Assembly (NCBI RefSeq): GCF_020595095.1
Contig: NZ_JAJDOP010000011.1
Coordinates: forward strand, 1-64,000
Direction: 5' to 3'
DNA length: 64,000 nt
From: Microvirga rosea
GTDB lineage: Bacteria; Pseudomonadota; Alphaproteobacteria; Rhizobiales; Beijerinckiaceae
The notes beneath the pieces were generated by a model, which made no database searches, was not told the origin of the DNA, and saw only the letters and a list, made by a program, of their open reading frames with translations. Numbering within the stretch: the first letter of the stretch is position 1; every line of letters begins with the position of its first letter. Below are positions 9,730-18,567 of this stretch, piece after piece. The translations under genes and the position numbers were made by a program.

Positions 9730-9778
9730 AATGATGAGAGCCTGAGTGGCTCCAAGTGTGTTCCCTAGCCTTTCGAAG

Positions 9779-10602
9779 GGAACTGTCGCAAAGCCAGCAG
9801 TAACTCGGTCCGGTTTATGCCTTCGGCGCGCTCCGGAGGCGTACAATATTCAAGGGCCGTCACTTCGATCGCTCGGTGATCCTGCTCTGTGTCCGGTGGT
9901 ATCTCGCTTATGGCTTGAGCACTCGAAATCTCGAAGAGATGATGGCTGAGTGCGGGATCTCTGTCGATCACGCGACCATTCCCAGATGGGTCATCCGGTA
10001 CACAGCACAGCTCCTCGAGCGGTTCGATCGGCGCAAGGGTTCCGTCGGCCGCAAATGGCATGTCGATGAGACGTATATCAAAGTCTGCAGGCGTTGGATG
10101 TATCTCTACCGGGCCATCGACAGCACCGGCGGCACAGTCGAGTTCTGGTTCAGTGAGCGGCGCAACCTCACAGCGGCCAAGCAGTTTCTGTGCAAGGCAC
10201 TCAAGCGGCACGGCCGACACGATAGGATCGTGATTGACAGCAGCCGGACCAACCGAGAAGCGATTCTACTATGTGATATTGCGGACCGACTTCAGGATTG
10301 GTCGAGACGCGAGCTGAAGCCAATCCGGATGTGGAAAAGCGCTTATCTCAATCACCGGATCGAGCAGGATCATCGCGCAATTCGGCGGCGGATCCGACCG
10401 CTGCTCGGGTTCAAGGCAATCACCACCGCCCATGTGATCGTTGGCGGGATCGAGATGATCCACATGATGCGCAAACAACAGGCGAAGTATGCCTGCAATC
10501 AGCAGCTATCGCTTGCGGAGCAGTTCGAGCTACTCGCAGACTGAATGCGCTACAGAGTAATTGTCATATTATTGCCCTCTCTCCAGGTTTGCGACACGAC
10601 CG
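9779..10602 (+). mobile_element. IS6-family insertion sequence, copy A
   Basis: The left end GGAACTGTCGCAAA (9779-9792) and the right end TTTGCGACACGACC (10588-10601) form imperfect terminal inverted repeats like the GGxxCTGTxGCAAA ends of IS6/IS26 elements, around a DDE transposase of the IS6 group. No 8-bp target duplication is visible (left flank TTTCGAAG, right flank CGCTTGGA), which suggests later recombination. A second copy in the same orientation lies at 13333-14147. Confidence 0.75.
9876..10544 (+). CDS. IS6-family DDE transposase (5' end atypical)
   Basis: 222 residues from GTG 9876. IS6 landmarks are ILLCVRWYLAYGLSTRNLEEMM, first catalytic Asp in KWHVDETYIK, second Asp in RIVIDSSRTN, and Glu in HRIEQDHRAIRRR. 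Homologous sequence continues in frame upstream to about 9846 (FKGRHFDRS) but the codon where copy B has GTG is ATA here, so the normal start seems lost and GTG 9876 is a fallback. All three catalytic residues are present, so activity is possible but uncertain. Confidence 0.8.
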   Translation: MILLCVRWYLAYGLSTRNLEEMMAECGISVDHATIPRWVIRYTAQLLERFDRRKGSVGRKWHVDETYIKVCRRWMYLYRAIDSTGGTVEFWFSERRNLTAAKQFLCKALKRHGRHDRIVIDSSRTNREAILLCDIADRLQDWSRRELKPIRMWKSAYLNHRIEQDHRAIRRRIRPLLGFKAITTAHVIVGGIEMIHMMRKQQAKYACNQQLSLAEQFELLAD

Positions 10603-10623
10603 CTTGGATGTTGTGCATCCCCG

Positions 10624-11445
10624 TCAGTCGGCTTTTCCAGAGGTGTCTCCCAAGCCCCGATCCTGCTGCCAGACTGGGTCCGGTGTGGACCAGAGGCGCT
10701 CATCGCGCATGCCTTGCGCCAATGCCTTCGCCTGGATGGCCAGAAAGCGTTCGCCTTTCTCCGGTGTCGCAGGACGTGGGTCGCCCCAAGTGCCAGTCAC
10801 AGGAGCCCGCTCCGAGAACGAATAGAAGCGGGAGAAGCCATGAGGTGCTTCAACACGCTTTGGAGCCTGCTGCACGGCCTCGTCAAATTTGTCCGTACGC
10901 ACGATGTCGCCGGCAATCGCCATCATCACTGAGGTTTCGCCCTCACAGGCATGCCGCGGTGTCTCGGATTCGGCGACTGCCGCGATCTCGTCGGGCGCGA
11001 GCATCCATGGTGTGGTCGCGACAATCGGCATGGCATACGTCACTGCCAACTCCCGTACGGCAACCGCCAATGGGTCAATGTTGCCACCGTGGCCGTTGAC
11101 GATGAGAAGACGCTTGAACCCGAGGGCCTTCAACGAGCGCACGATGCTACGGAGGATGCCGTGGTATGCGTCGTAGTCGAGACTGATCGTGCCGCCGAAC
11201 GGAAGGTGGTGCTCGCTCATGCCGAGCCAGAGGCCTGGCAGAACGGCCACCGGGATCTCGTCAGCCACCAGCTGTGCCGCACGGATCGCGGCTGCGCTGG
11301 CGCTGGCCGTATCAGTGATTACGGGCAGATGAGGCCCATGCTGCTCAAGAGAGCCTACCGGAAGCACTGCCAATGTGTTTGCACGTGCCGCCAGGGCCCT
11401 CAGCTCTGGTGCGGTCATCCGGGCCCATTCTACCTCAATCGTCAT
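10624..11445 (-). CDS. Creatininase-family amidohydrolase
   Basis: 273 residues. Metal-binding motifs of the creatinine amidohydrolase family are present: GSLEQHGPHLPVITDT near residue 31, SEHHLPFGGTISL near 75, VNGHGGNIDPL near 113, and the later HACEGETSVMMA near 165. The family hydrolyses cyclic amides or formamides (creatinine, mycofactocin or riboflavin precursors); the substrate here is unknown. It ends 22 bp from the right end of IS6 copy A and follows a DppA-like binding protein on the same strand, so the two may serve uptake and hydrolysis of one compound. Confidence 0.85.
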   Translation of the reverse strand: MTIEVEWARMTAPELRALAARANTLAVLPVGSLEQHGPHLPVITDTASASAAAIRAAQLVADEIPVAVLPGLWLGMSEHHLPFGGTISLDYDAYHGILRSIVRSLKALGFKRLLIVNGHGGNIDPLAVAVRELAVTYAMPIVATTPWMLAPDEIAAVAESETPRHACEGETSVMMAIAGDIVRTDKFDEAVQQAPKRVEAPHGFSRFYSFSERAPVTGTWGDPRPATPEKGERFLAIQAKALAQGMRDERLWSTPDPVWQQDRGLGDTSGKAD

Positions 11446-11578
11446 AGCGTTCCTGCCGTTGTTCTTGATGGTGTCCCGGGCCTAAGCGGCCCAGCGGATT
11501 TACGCGAGCTGCCGGCATCCCGGGACTATTTCGAGACATCGCCGGCTCGTGGGAGTTTCGAGCCGCGTCGCGCATGCC

Positions 11579-13183
11579 CTATCGCTTGAGGGACACTCCA
11601 TAGAAAGGCTGTCCGCCGAAGAAGTGCATCTTGTAGCCGGAGACCTCTTTGCGAACAGGCGTGAAAGCCTGAGCGTTGGCGAAGAGAAGTGAGGCCGCAT
11701 CGTCATGGAAGATCTTCTGAACTTCCAGGTAGAGCTTGGTGCGCTCCTCTTGGTTGCTGACGGAGTTCGCCCGAGCCAGTTTGTCCGAGAACTCCTTGTT
11801 GCACCAGCGGGCTCGATTGCCTCCAGTGTTGACTGCATCACAGCTCCAGCTCAACGACAGGATTTGGCTCGGATCCGGATAATCCCACGTGCTGCCACTC
11901 ATGGCGACGTTGTGCTCACCCTGGCGAGTCCGCTTTAGGTACTCGCCCCACTCATACGTCATAATCTCTGCCTGAACACCAACCTTCGCCCAGTCTGCCT
12001 GGATCAACTCAGCAGCTCGGCGTCCATTTGGCATATATGCCCTGACCACTGGGATGGCCCACAAGGTTGTCTTGAAACCATTGGGGAATCCAGCCTCGGC
12101 GAGAAGCTTCTTGGCCTTCTCAGGATTATACTCGCGTAGTTTGAGTTCGCCACTGTGGCCCCAAAGGGTCGGGGGAATGAGGGCGGCAGTTGGAGTGCCG
12201 GTGCCCTGGTACACGGTCTCGACGAGTGCAGGCAGGTTGACCGCATGGATCAGGGCCTCACGCACACGGCGATCGTCAAATGGCTTTTTCTGGTTGTTGA
12301 AGGCCAAGTAGCTCATGTCCGCAATCGTACCCGACTGCACATTCAGGTTGGGATCAGCCTTCATTGCAGCGAGATCGCCGGGATTCGGATAGCGTGTGAT
12401 GTGGCATTCGCCTGCCTTCACCTTTGCGTAGCGAATACTGGGATCAGGCGTAATAACAAAGACGAGATCGCTCACCTGAGCAGTCCGATCAGACAGACCC
12501 GCGGCCTCGCCCCAGTATTGTGGGAAGCGCTTGAAGCGTACGGTGGCATCCTTCTGATAGGCAACGAAGCTGAACGGACCCGTTCCAATTGGAACCTGGT
12601 TGACCTGATCTGGGGTACCGGCCTTTTGCATAGCATCTGCGTATTCAGCCGAAAGAATGGACATTGGCTCGACGGAAAGCGCACCAAGTAGTGCAGCCTG
12701 AGGCTCCTTGAGCACGAACCGTATGGTGTGGTCATCAACCTTTTCGACGGAGTTTAAAAAAGGGGCGACCAGACCTTCATAATACTCGTAGCTCCCCCTT
12801 CCTACACCGTGGAAGGGATGGTTCTTGTCGATCATCCGCTGGAACGTGAAGACTACATCATCGGCATTGAACGGGCGAGTTGGTGTAAACGCCCGGTTCG
12901 AGTGCCAAACCACACCCGCCCGAAGTTTGAAGGTATACGTGAGGCCATCATCCGAGACGGTCCACGACGCGGCAAGGCCCGGGATGATCTTGGAACCTCC
13001 ACGCTCGACGCCCACGAGCCTGTCATAGATTTGGGCCGCGACATCGAATGACGTGTTGGCGGTGGAGAACTGCGGATTGAGGAAATCCGGGCTAGCTTCA
13101 GTACAGACCACTAGGGTCTCAGCGGAGGCGACGCTCATCATGGCAAGGAGTGCGAAGCTGGCAGCTGACGTGCGACAGAGCAT
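11579..13183 (-). CDS. DppA-like peptide ABC transporter substrate-binding protein
   Basis: 534 residues. The signal peptide ends at about 21 (MMSVASAE). The mature part follows the dipeptide-binding DppA pattern closely: LVVCTEASPDFLNPQ, IYDRLVGVERG, PTRPFNADDVVFTFQRM, IGTGPFSFVAYQKD, QADWAKVGVQAEIMTYEWGEYLKRTR and a C-terminal FTPVRKEVSGY. It is an SBP_bac_5 periplasmic receptor. No permease or ATPase genes lie beside it, so it must be an orphan receptor or rely on a transporter elsewhere. The creatininase-family gene lies 133 bp downstream. The pair sits between two directly oriented IS6 copies. Confidence 0.88.
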   Translation of the reverse strand: MLCRTSAASFALLAMMSVASAETLVVCTEASPDFLNPQFSTANTSFDVAAQIYDRLVGVERGGSKIIPGLAASWTVSDDGLTYTFKLRAGVVWHSNRAFTPTRPFNADDVVFTFQRMIDKNHPFHGVGRGSYEYYEGLVAPFLNSVEKVDDHTIRFVLKEPQAALLGALSVEPMSILSAEYADAMQKAGTPDQVNQVPIGTGPFSFVAYQKDATVRFKRFPQYWGEAAGLSDRTAQVSDLVFVITPDPSIRYAKVKAGECHITRYPNPGDLAAMKADPNLNVQSGTIADMSYLAFNNQKKPFDDRRVREALIHAVNLPALVETVYQGTGTPTAALIPPTLWGHSGELKLREYNPEKAKKLLAEAGFPNGFKTTLWAIPVVRAYMPNGRRAAELIQADWAKVGVQAEIMTYEWGEYLKRTRQGEHNVAMSGSTWDYPDPSQILSLSWSCDAVNTGGNRARWCNKEFSDKLARANSVSNQEERTKLYLEVQKIFHDDAASLLFANAQAFTPVRKEVSGYKMHFFGGQPFYGVSLKR

Positions 13184-13222
13184 TGTGTTCTCCTGAGTGA
13201 CAGATCAGGAGTGCGATATTAC

Positions 13223-13236
13223 CTAACCCGAGTTAG
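13223..13236. promoter_or_regulatory. Candidate operator upstream of the DppA-like gene
   Basis: Inverted repeat CTAAC-N4-GTTAG, 40 bp before the ATG of the binding-protein gene. Symmetric and well placed for a repressor or activator, but short enough to arise by chance. Confidence 0.3.
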
Positions 13237-13332
13237 ACAGCAAGTTTGCTGAAGACCCTGCAAGGGAATCAGTCTGCCGTCGCCAAAAGGTATACCCGGC
13301 ATATGAAAAGGAATTATGGGAGACTTCTGGCC

Positions 13333-14147
13333 GGACCCGTCGCAAACATTTTGTTTCAGAGTTTCAGCTACTGAGACCTCGGTCACAGTAGTGGAGCGTG
13401 GTGTTCGAGGGCAGGCATTTTGATCGAACTGTGATTCTGCTCTGCGTCCGGTGGTATCTCGCCTACAATCTCAGTTTGCGTAATCTGGAGGCGATGATGG
13501 CAGAACGTCGTGTCTGCGTCGATCACGCCACGATCCAAAGGTGGGTCATCCGGTAAATGCCCGAATTTCCGGAGCGGTTCAATCAGCTCAAACGAGCAGT
13601 TTCCAGCAAATGGCATGTTGATGAAACCTATATCAAGGTCCGTGGGCAGTGGCGGTGTCTCTACCGCGCCATCGACAGCAACGGTGATACGGTGGAATTC
13701 TGCTTCAGCGATCGGCGCAATCTTACGGCTTCCAAACGGTTGCCGCACAGGGCCGTCAAACGGCACGGCCGTCCTGAACGGATCGTCATCGATGGTGGTC
13801 AGACTGACAAGGAGGCAACCCTGTCTTGCGATACTGCCGATCGGATCCAGGATAGAATACGACGTGATCTGAAACCCATTCGCATCCGCCAAAGCGCCTA
13901 CCTCAACAATCGGATTGAGTACGATCAGCGTGCTATCAAGAGGTGCATTCGTCCGATGCTTGGGTTCAAGTCTACGAAGAATGTTCCTGTGATCCTGGGC
14001 GGGATTGTGATGGTTCACATGATGAGTAAACAGCAAGGGAAGTATATCGATAATCCGCAGCCATCGCTTGCCGAGCGGATCGAGCTGCTTGCCGCCCAAG
14101 TGCGACTGGCCCTTTCGCGTCCCCTCTCCGAATTTGCGACACAACCC
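13333..14147 (+). mobile_element. IS6-family insertion sequence, copy B (defective)
   Basis: Ends GGACCCGTCGCAAA (13333-13346) and TTTGCGACACAACC (14133-14146) match the ends of copy A. The orientation is the same as copy A, so the two can act as a pseudo-compound transposon around 10603-13332. The internal transposase is broken. Confidence 0.7.
13401..14103 (+). pseudogene. IS6-family transposase with in-frame stop
   Basis: Starts GTG 13401 (FEGRHFDRTVILLCVRWYL). At 13554 a TAA replaces the Tyr codon expected after WVIR; the frame then continues unchanged through KWHVDETYIK, RIVIDGGQTD and NRIEYDQRAIKR. The normal C-terminal stop is also lost, so the open frame runs on past the element core. 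The protein would be about 51 residues, so the copy is inactive. Confidence 0.85.
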
Positions 14148-14230
14148 ATTCCAACACTGGTACCTGGGTATGGCGAACGACAACGACAGGAGCCACAGAC
14201 AGGCCGCAGGTTACATGCACCGGCATCTTC

Positions 14231-14370
14231 ACGCCGGTTACCAACGCCATTGAGGTTCTTGATACCGAACTGCGCCGGGCCGTGCGGGCGCGGGGCCACT
14301 GTCCCACCGACGAGAGCGCGTTCAAGCTGTTACTCCTGGTCTTGAGGCAGACGCAGAAAGAGCGGAAGAT
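14231..14370 (+). pseudogene. IS256-family transposase C-terminal remnant
   Basis: The translation contains TPVTNAIEVLDTELRRAV and RARGHCPTDESAFKLL, the conserved C-terminal block of IS256-type transposases (TTNAIExLNxxLRRAVRxRGHFP). Only about 45 residues remain, directly right of IS6 copy B. Confidence 0.6.
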
Positions 14371-14427
14371 GCCGCCGCAGAAACGGGGGCATCGCGAAAG
14401 CGCAAGATTTCGTGTTTGATGTGGTCT

Positions 14428-14916
14428 TCAGGGGGCACCCTTGATAGCGTCCGCGAACTTGCGCATCAGGCGCACCAGTTCATCGATGTCATGCCGATCC
14501 CACGTCTCGAAGATGGCACGACCCATCTTGTCGCGTGCTGCGTCAATGAGATCCGTCATCGCTTTCCCCGTCTGAGTCACGACAGCTTCGCGCACCCGCC
14601 GGTCCGCAGCACTTCCCCGGCGTTCAACGAGGCCGAGGCTCTCAAGCTTCGCGACTTGGCGGCTGACAGTGGTGTAGTCGCGCCCGACGCCATCGGCTAA
14701 TTCCACGACGCCGATCGGGCCTCGCCGCTCGATTCCGATGAGCAACGGAAAGAGCGCTCGGTCGAGCCGGATGCCTGCCGCCTGGATCAGAGCCTCGTCG
14801 CGATCCGGGCGGTTCATGACGCTGACGATATCGATCAATGCCCCATGCAAAGTCCTGATCTGCGCCGAGATATGTGTATTTTGCACTTTATTTGTTGACG
14901 GCATGCCATCCTCCAT
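14428..14916 (-). CDS. MarR-family transcriptional regulator
   Basis: 162 residues; start ATG 14916, with ATG 14904 also possible. MarR core: LFPLLIGIERRGPIGVVELADGVGRDYTTVSRQVAKLESLGLVERRGSAADRRV, followed by the wing and a dimerisation helix. It is divergently transcribed from the FAD monooxygenase; its start codon lies 2 bp from a strong inverted repeat (14918-14936), and a second half-matching site sits within its first codons, so autorepression plus control of the monooxygenase is likely. The inducer is probably an aromatic compound (inference). Confidence 0.85.
   Translation of the reverse strand: MEDGMPSTNKVQNTHISAQIRTLHGALIDIVSVMNRPDRDEALIQAAGIRLDRALFPLLIGIERRGPIGVVELADGVGRDYTTVSRQVAKLESLGLVERRGSAADRRVREAVVTQTGKAMTDLIDAARDKMGRAIFETWDRHDIDELVRLMRKFADAIKGAP
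14871..14889. promoter_or_regulatory. Second MarR operator candidate (imperfect)
   Basis: TATGTG-TATTTTG-CACTTT has the same layout as the perfect site at 14918-14936, with 4 of 6 right-arm bases matching. It lies inside the first codons of marR, 47 bp from the perfect site. Confidence 0.4.
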
Positions 14917-14917
14917 T

Positions 14918-14936
14918 TATGTGCATGATACACATA
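14918..14936. promoter_or_regulatory. MarR operator candidate
   Basis: Perfect 6-bp arms TATGTG and CACATA separated by 7 bp (19 bp overall), located between the divergent marR start and the monooxygenase ribosome-binding site. Size and symmetry fit MarR operators. Confidence 0.6.
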
Positions 14937-14947
14937 TGGAGATAAAA

Positions 14948-16507
14948 ATGACAGAGTATCGTACAGCCGACGTGCTGATTTGCGGGGCCGGCGCGGCGGG
15001 CCTCACGCTCGCAATCGATTTGGCGCGACGCGGCATATCCTTCCGCCTGATCGAGAAGATGAACGAACCCTTCCAGGGCTCACGCGGCAAGGGCATCCAA
15101 CCACGAACGCAGGAGATCTTCGAGGATCTTGGTATCATCGACCGGATCGTAGCCGTCGGGGGCCTGTATCCCTTGCAGCGGCAATATTGCGGGGACGGTA
15201 GCTTCTCCGAGTCCGCCGTGGCGCCCCTGGACCCCAGCCCTGCGGAGCCCTATCACATCCCATTAATGGTGCCGCAGTTCCTGACCGAAACCGTCATGCG
15301 CGAGCGCCTTGCCGAATTCGGGCATTGTGTCGAGTTCGGCTGCGAGTTGGTCGGTTTCGAGCAGGACGAGGCCGGTGTTACCGTGTGGCTTGGGGGCAAA
15401 ACCCGCCAAGGGGCCGATTTCACCCGCTGTTTCCGTGCCCGTTATCTCGTGGGTGCGGATGGGGGTCGCAGTTTCGTGCGTCACGCGCTTGGCATCGACT
15501 TTCCAGGCAAGACGCTCGGCATCCGGGCCCTGGTGGCGGATGTCGCGCTGACGGGCCTAGGGCGCGATGCATGGCACCGCTTCAACCAGGATTCAATGGA
15601 GCGGCAGATCTCGCTGTGTCCGCTCGCCGGAACTGCGCTGTTCCAGCTGCAGGCGCCGATCCCATTCGACGGCGACGTCGACCTCTCGGCCGCAGGGCTT
15701 AACGGAATGGTGGCCGATCGCACGGGGCGTGATGACATTTGTATTCAATCCGTATCCTGGGCATCGGCCTACACCATGAACGCGCGTCTCGCCGATTCCT
15801 ACCGCGCTGGGCGCGTGCTCCTGGCAGGCGATGCCGCGCACATTCATCCGCCGACCGGCGGGCAAGGTCTCAACACGAGCGTACAGGACGCCTACAATCT
15901 CGGCTGGAAGCTGGCGGCGGTTCTCCGCGGCGCACCAGATACGCTGCTTGAGACCTACGAGGAGGAGCGTCGCCCGATCGCAGCCAGCGTGCTAGGCCTT
16001 TCCACCAAACTGCTCGAGGCTCTCAAGCAGGGCGAGGTGCGGCGGGGCCGCGAAGTCCAGCAGCTCGACCTTGCCTACTCAAAGTCGTCGCTCGCTTTCG
16101 AAGCGCCGGAGCGGGTTCACGGCCTGCTCGCAGGTGAGCGTGCGCCCGATGCGCCGATCCGCGGCGCCGGTGGCCAGTCCACCCGTCTCTTCGAGTTGTT
16201 CAAGGGGACGCACTGGACCCTGCTCGGCTTCGAGGTCGAGCGCAACGTGGTCGCGCCCCGCGGAGGGCTTCGCATTCACACCATCGGTCCGCGTGGCGAC
16301 GTCGTCGATGACGGCGGCCATGTCCGGAAGGCTTATGCAGTCTCGCCCGGCGACTGGGTGCTCGTGCGTCCTGATGGCTATGTCGGCGCGATCGTATCGT
16401 CGCGCGACATTCAGAGGTTGGAGGACTACTTGCGGTCAGCTGGATTGGTATCCGGTCATCCACTGATTGACCTGACGGTGCCTGCGGAGCGGACTTCGCG
16501 GACCTAG
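14948..16507 (+). CDS. FAD-dependent aromatic monooxygenase (PheA/TfdB family)
   Basis: 519 residues from ATG 14948, chosen because GGAG (14938-14941) lies 6 bp upstream. N-terminal FAD-binding fold: ADVLICGAGAAGLTLAIDLARRG with the GxGxxG pattern at residues 11-16 and a following acidic/basic strand end RLIEK. The DG motif of flavoprotein hydroxylases is VGADGGRSFVRH near residue 170, and the GD motif VLLAGDAAHIHPPTGGQGLNTS near residue 295. The C-terminal thioredoxin-like part is typical of phenol/pentachlorophenol hydroxylase relatives. It hydroxylates an aromatic substrate using NAD(P)H and O2; which substrate cannot be told. Divergent from MarR. Confidence 0.9.
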   Translation: MTEYRTADVLICGAGAAGLTLAIDLARRGISFRLIEKMNEPFQGSRGKGIQPRTQEIFEDLGIIDRIVAVGGLYPLQRQYCGDGSFSESAVAPLDPSPAEPYHIPLMVPQFLTETVMRERLAEFGHCVEFGCELVGFEQDEAGVTVWLGGKTRQGADFTRCFRARYLVGADGGRSFVRHALGIDFPGKTLGIRALVADVALTGLGRDAWHRFNQDSMERQISLCPLAGTALFQLQAPIPFDGDVDLSAAGLNGMVADRTGRDDICIQSVSWASAYTMNARLADSYRAGRVLLAGDAAHIHPPTGGQGLNTSVQDAYNLGWKLAAVLRGAPDTLLETYEEERRPIAASVLGLSTKLLEALKQGEVRRGREVQQLDLAYSKSSLAFEAPERVHGLLAGERAPDAPIRGAGGQSTRLFELFKGTHWTLLGFEVERNVVAPRGGLRIHTIGPRGDVVDDGGHVRKAYAVSPGDWVLVRPDGYVGAIVSSRDIQRLEDYLRSAGLVSGHPLIDLTVPAERTSRT

Positions 16508-16577
16508 TCTCATGCCGCTGGGACCTAGTGGACATAGCCGAGCCTCACAGGGCGTAATCGCTACATAATGTCGAACG

Positions 16578-17438
16578 TCAGAGAAGATTGCCGTTTTCGT
16601 CGAAGAACGGGTAGGGTCCGGGAAAATCGCCTATTGGCACAAGGTGGGTTACGAGCTCACCTGAGTGGACCGGTGAGGACTTGGAGGCTGGTGTCCAGAT
16701 GTGGAGGTGCATGCCCGGGGGCTCAATTTTGAAGGCAGAGGGTCCCTCAGGAGTGATGTCGAGGGCAACCGCATGAGCGGGGCTTGGACAGATCGTGGCG
16801 GGGATGCCTGCGAATAAGGTCAGCGCTGTCCGGTGCACATGGCCGGCTGCTATTATCTTCGTGCGTTGATGCTGTCGAAGGATGATGGCCAACTCGTCCG
16901 CATTAAGCAGATTTTGACAGTCCATATGCCGGATGCCGGTCAGAAATGGTGGATGGTGTAAGAACACAAGTGCCGGGCGACCTCGTTGGGAGGCGAGCGA
17001 CGTATCCAGAAATTCAAGGCTTTCCTTCTCAAGAAAACCGTGAGGCTTACCCGGCACGCTGGAGTCGAGAAGTATGAGGTCGACGTCACGGACTCTGACG
17101 AGAGCATTCAACGGCCCATGTGCACTCAGGTAAGAATGATCTGGAAACGACCGCCTCAGCGAATCCCTCTCATCATGGTTGCCCGGGATAACATAGAATG
17201 GAATCTGGAGCGGCTTAAGGATATTGCGGAGAAATGCGTATTCCTCGTCGGATCCGACGTCGACGAGATCTCCAGAAATAACGATGGCATCGGGGCGGAT
17301 AGGATACTCGTTAAGGAAGGCGACGCAAGAGCGGAGATATGCGGCTGTGTCTACCACCCCGTATGCGGCTGCTCCTCCCGGCTTGATGTGAAGATCAGAG
17401 ATCTGAGCAATGACAGTCGGGACTGAATTTTGATCCAT
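16578..17438 (-). CDS. GpdQ/CpdA-like metallophosphodiesterase
   Basis: 286 residues from ATG 17438 (MDQNSVPTVIAQISDLH). All five binuclear-metal motifs of class III phosphodiesterases are present: DLHIKPGG, GDLVDVG, GNHDERD, HHPP and GHVHR. The pattern resembles the glycerophosphodiesterase GpdQ (YGVVDTAAYL, HMDCQNL and a C-terminal PYPFFDENGNLL), so it likely cleaves phosphodiesters. It has no signal peptide, so it is cytosolic. It is the last gene of the LacI/ABC operon (74 bp after the ATPase stop), which suggests that the imported ligand or its product is a phosphodiester or related compound. Confidence 0.85.
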   Translation of the reverse strand: MDQNSVPTVIAQISDLHIKPGGAAAYGVVDTAAYLRSCVAFLNEYPIRPDAIVISGDLVDVGSDEEYAFLRNILKPLQIPFYVIPGNHDERDSLRRSFPDHSYLSAHGPLNALVRVRDVDLILLDSSVPGKPHGFLEKESLEFLDTSLASQRGRPALVFLHHPPFLTGIRHMDCQNLLNADELAIILRQHQRTKIIAAGHVHRTALTLFAGIPATICPSPAHAVALDITPEGPSAFKIEPPGMHLHIWTPASKSSPVHSGELVTHLVPIGDFPGPYPFFDENGNLL

Positions 17439-17511
17439 GGAGATAACTTCTGGCAGGTTTAAGGAATAGGCGGCTCGTCTCGTCGACACAGCGCAGCAAG
17501 ACAAAAAGCCT

Positions 17512-18567
17512 CTAAGCAGGAAGCAGTCGGACGGAGGATGGTGGAATGACAAGCCCGACCCGATCTCCGATTTCAACCGAGAGTGAGTTTGGAGCATCGA
17601 TAATGATAGGTGTCGAAGCCGCCTCGCCCACAGAGATGCGCACCCGATCCCCTAAAAAGCTCGTTGACTCGACTCGGCCGATCCAGCTCGACTGCTCAGG
17701 GGGGACGACAGAGATGGCTTCGGGTCGCACCATCGCGATAGCTTCCCGGCGAGAGGATGCTTCAGATCCCACCTGAACTCGGCCACCAGGCAATTCCAGG
17801 AACCCGTCTTTAAGCGACGCCTCAACGATATTGGCCGCCCCTACAAACTCGGCGACGAAGCGGTTGGCTGGCTGGAAGTAGATTTCATTCGGGCGTCCGA
17901 TCTGTGCGATGGAGCCGTTGGACATGACAACAATTCGATCTCCAAGAGCCATTGCCTCCTGCTGGTCATGAGTCACGTAGATCGCGGTAATACCGAGGGA
18001 CCGGAGAAGTCTATCCAGATCGGTTCTCAAACGCTCTCGAAGGGCTGCGTCAAGCGCCGTTAAGGGCTCGTCAAGCAGCAGGACACGAGGCCGGGCGGCA
18101 ACCGCACGAGCGAGGGCAACCCGCTGGCGTTGCCCACCTGAGAGCTGATCTATGCTGCGATTGGCGAAAGTTTCAAGGCCTGCCATCGCAAGCATTTCGT
18201 TGACTCGGATCTTAACGTCGGCCCGTGGGACACCCCGAATCTTCAGCCCGTATCCGACATTCTCGGCTACGGTCATATTGGGGAAAAGCGCATAGGATTG
18301 GAACACCATTCCTACATTGCGCTTTTCAATTGGCTGATCTGTCACGTCCTGATCATCAAACAGGATCCGTCCACCCTTGTCAGGGGCAACCAAGCCCGCG
18401 ATCATTCGGAGCGTCGTTGTCTTGCCACAGCCGGATGGCCCCAGGAGGACGACAGTTTCGCCGCGTGCGATGTTCAGCGTGACCGGTTCAAGGGCCCGTG
18501 CGGAAGAACCATAGGTCTTGCTGCAATTTTCGAGGCGAATAGCAGCACCCTCAACGTGCTTCTTCAT
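17512..18567 (-). CDS. ABC transporter ATP-binding protein (FbpC/PotA type)
   Basis: 351 residues. Walker A GPSGCGKTT near 39, Q-loop FQSYALFPNMTV near 89, signature LSGGQRQRVALARAVA near 142, Walker B VLLLDEPLTALD near 162, switch His in YVTHDQQEAM near 199. A C-terminal TOBE-like domain follows (about 240-350), as in iron(III), spermidine/putrescine and 2-aminoethylphosphonate importers. ATG overlaps the stop of the permease gene by 4 bp (ATGA), showing translational coupling. It energises the two permeases encoded just upstream. Confidence 0.92.
   Translation of the reverse strand: MKKHVEGAAIRLENCSKTYGSSARALEPVTLNIARGETVVLLGPSGCGKTTTLRMIAGLVAPDKGGRILFDDQDVTDQPIEKRNVGMVFQSYALFPNMTVAENVGYGLKIRGVPRADVKIRVNEMLAMAGLETFANRSIDQLSGGQRQRVALARAVAARPRVLLLDEPLTALDAALRERLRTDLDRLLRSLGITAIYVTHDQQEAMALGDRIVVMSNGSIAQIGRPNEIYFQPANRFVAEFVGAANIVEASLKDGFLELPGGRVQVGSEASSRREAIAMVRPEAISVVPPEQSSWIGRVESTSFLGDRVRISVGEAASTPIIIDAPNSLSVEIGDRVGLVIPPSSVRLLPA

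Noticed and set aside
11473..11526. GTCCCGGG / CCCGGGAC inverted repeat between the DppA-like and creatininase genes
   Set aside because: 38-bp loop and GC-only arms in GC-rich DNA; likely chance.
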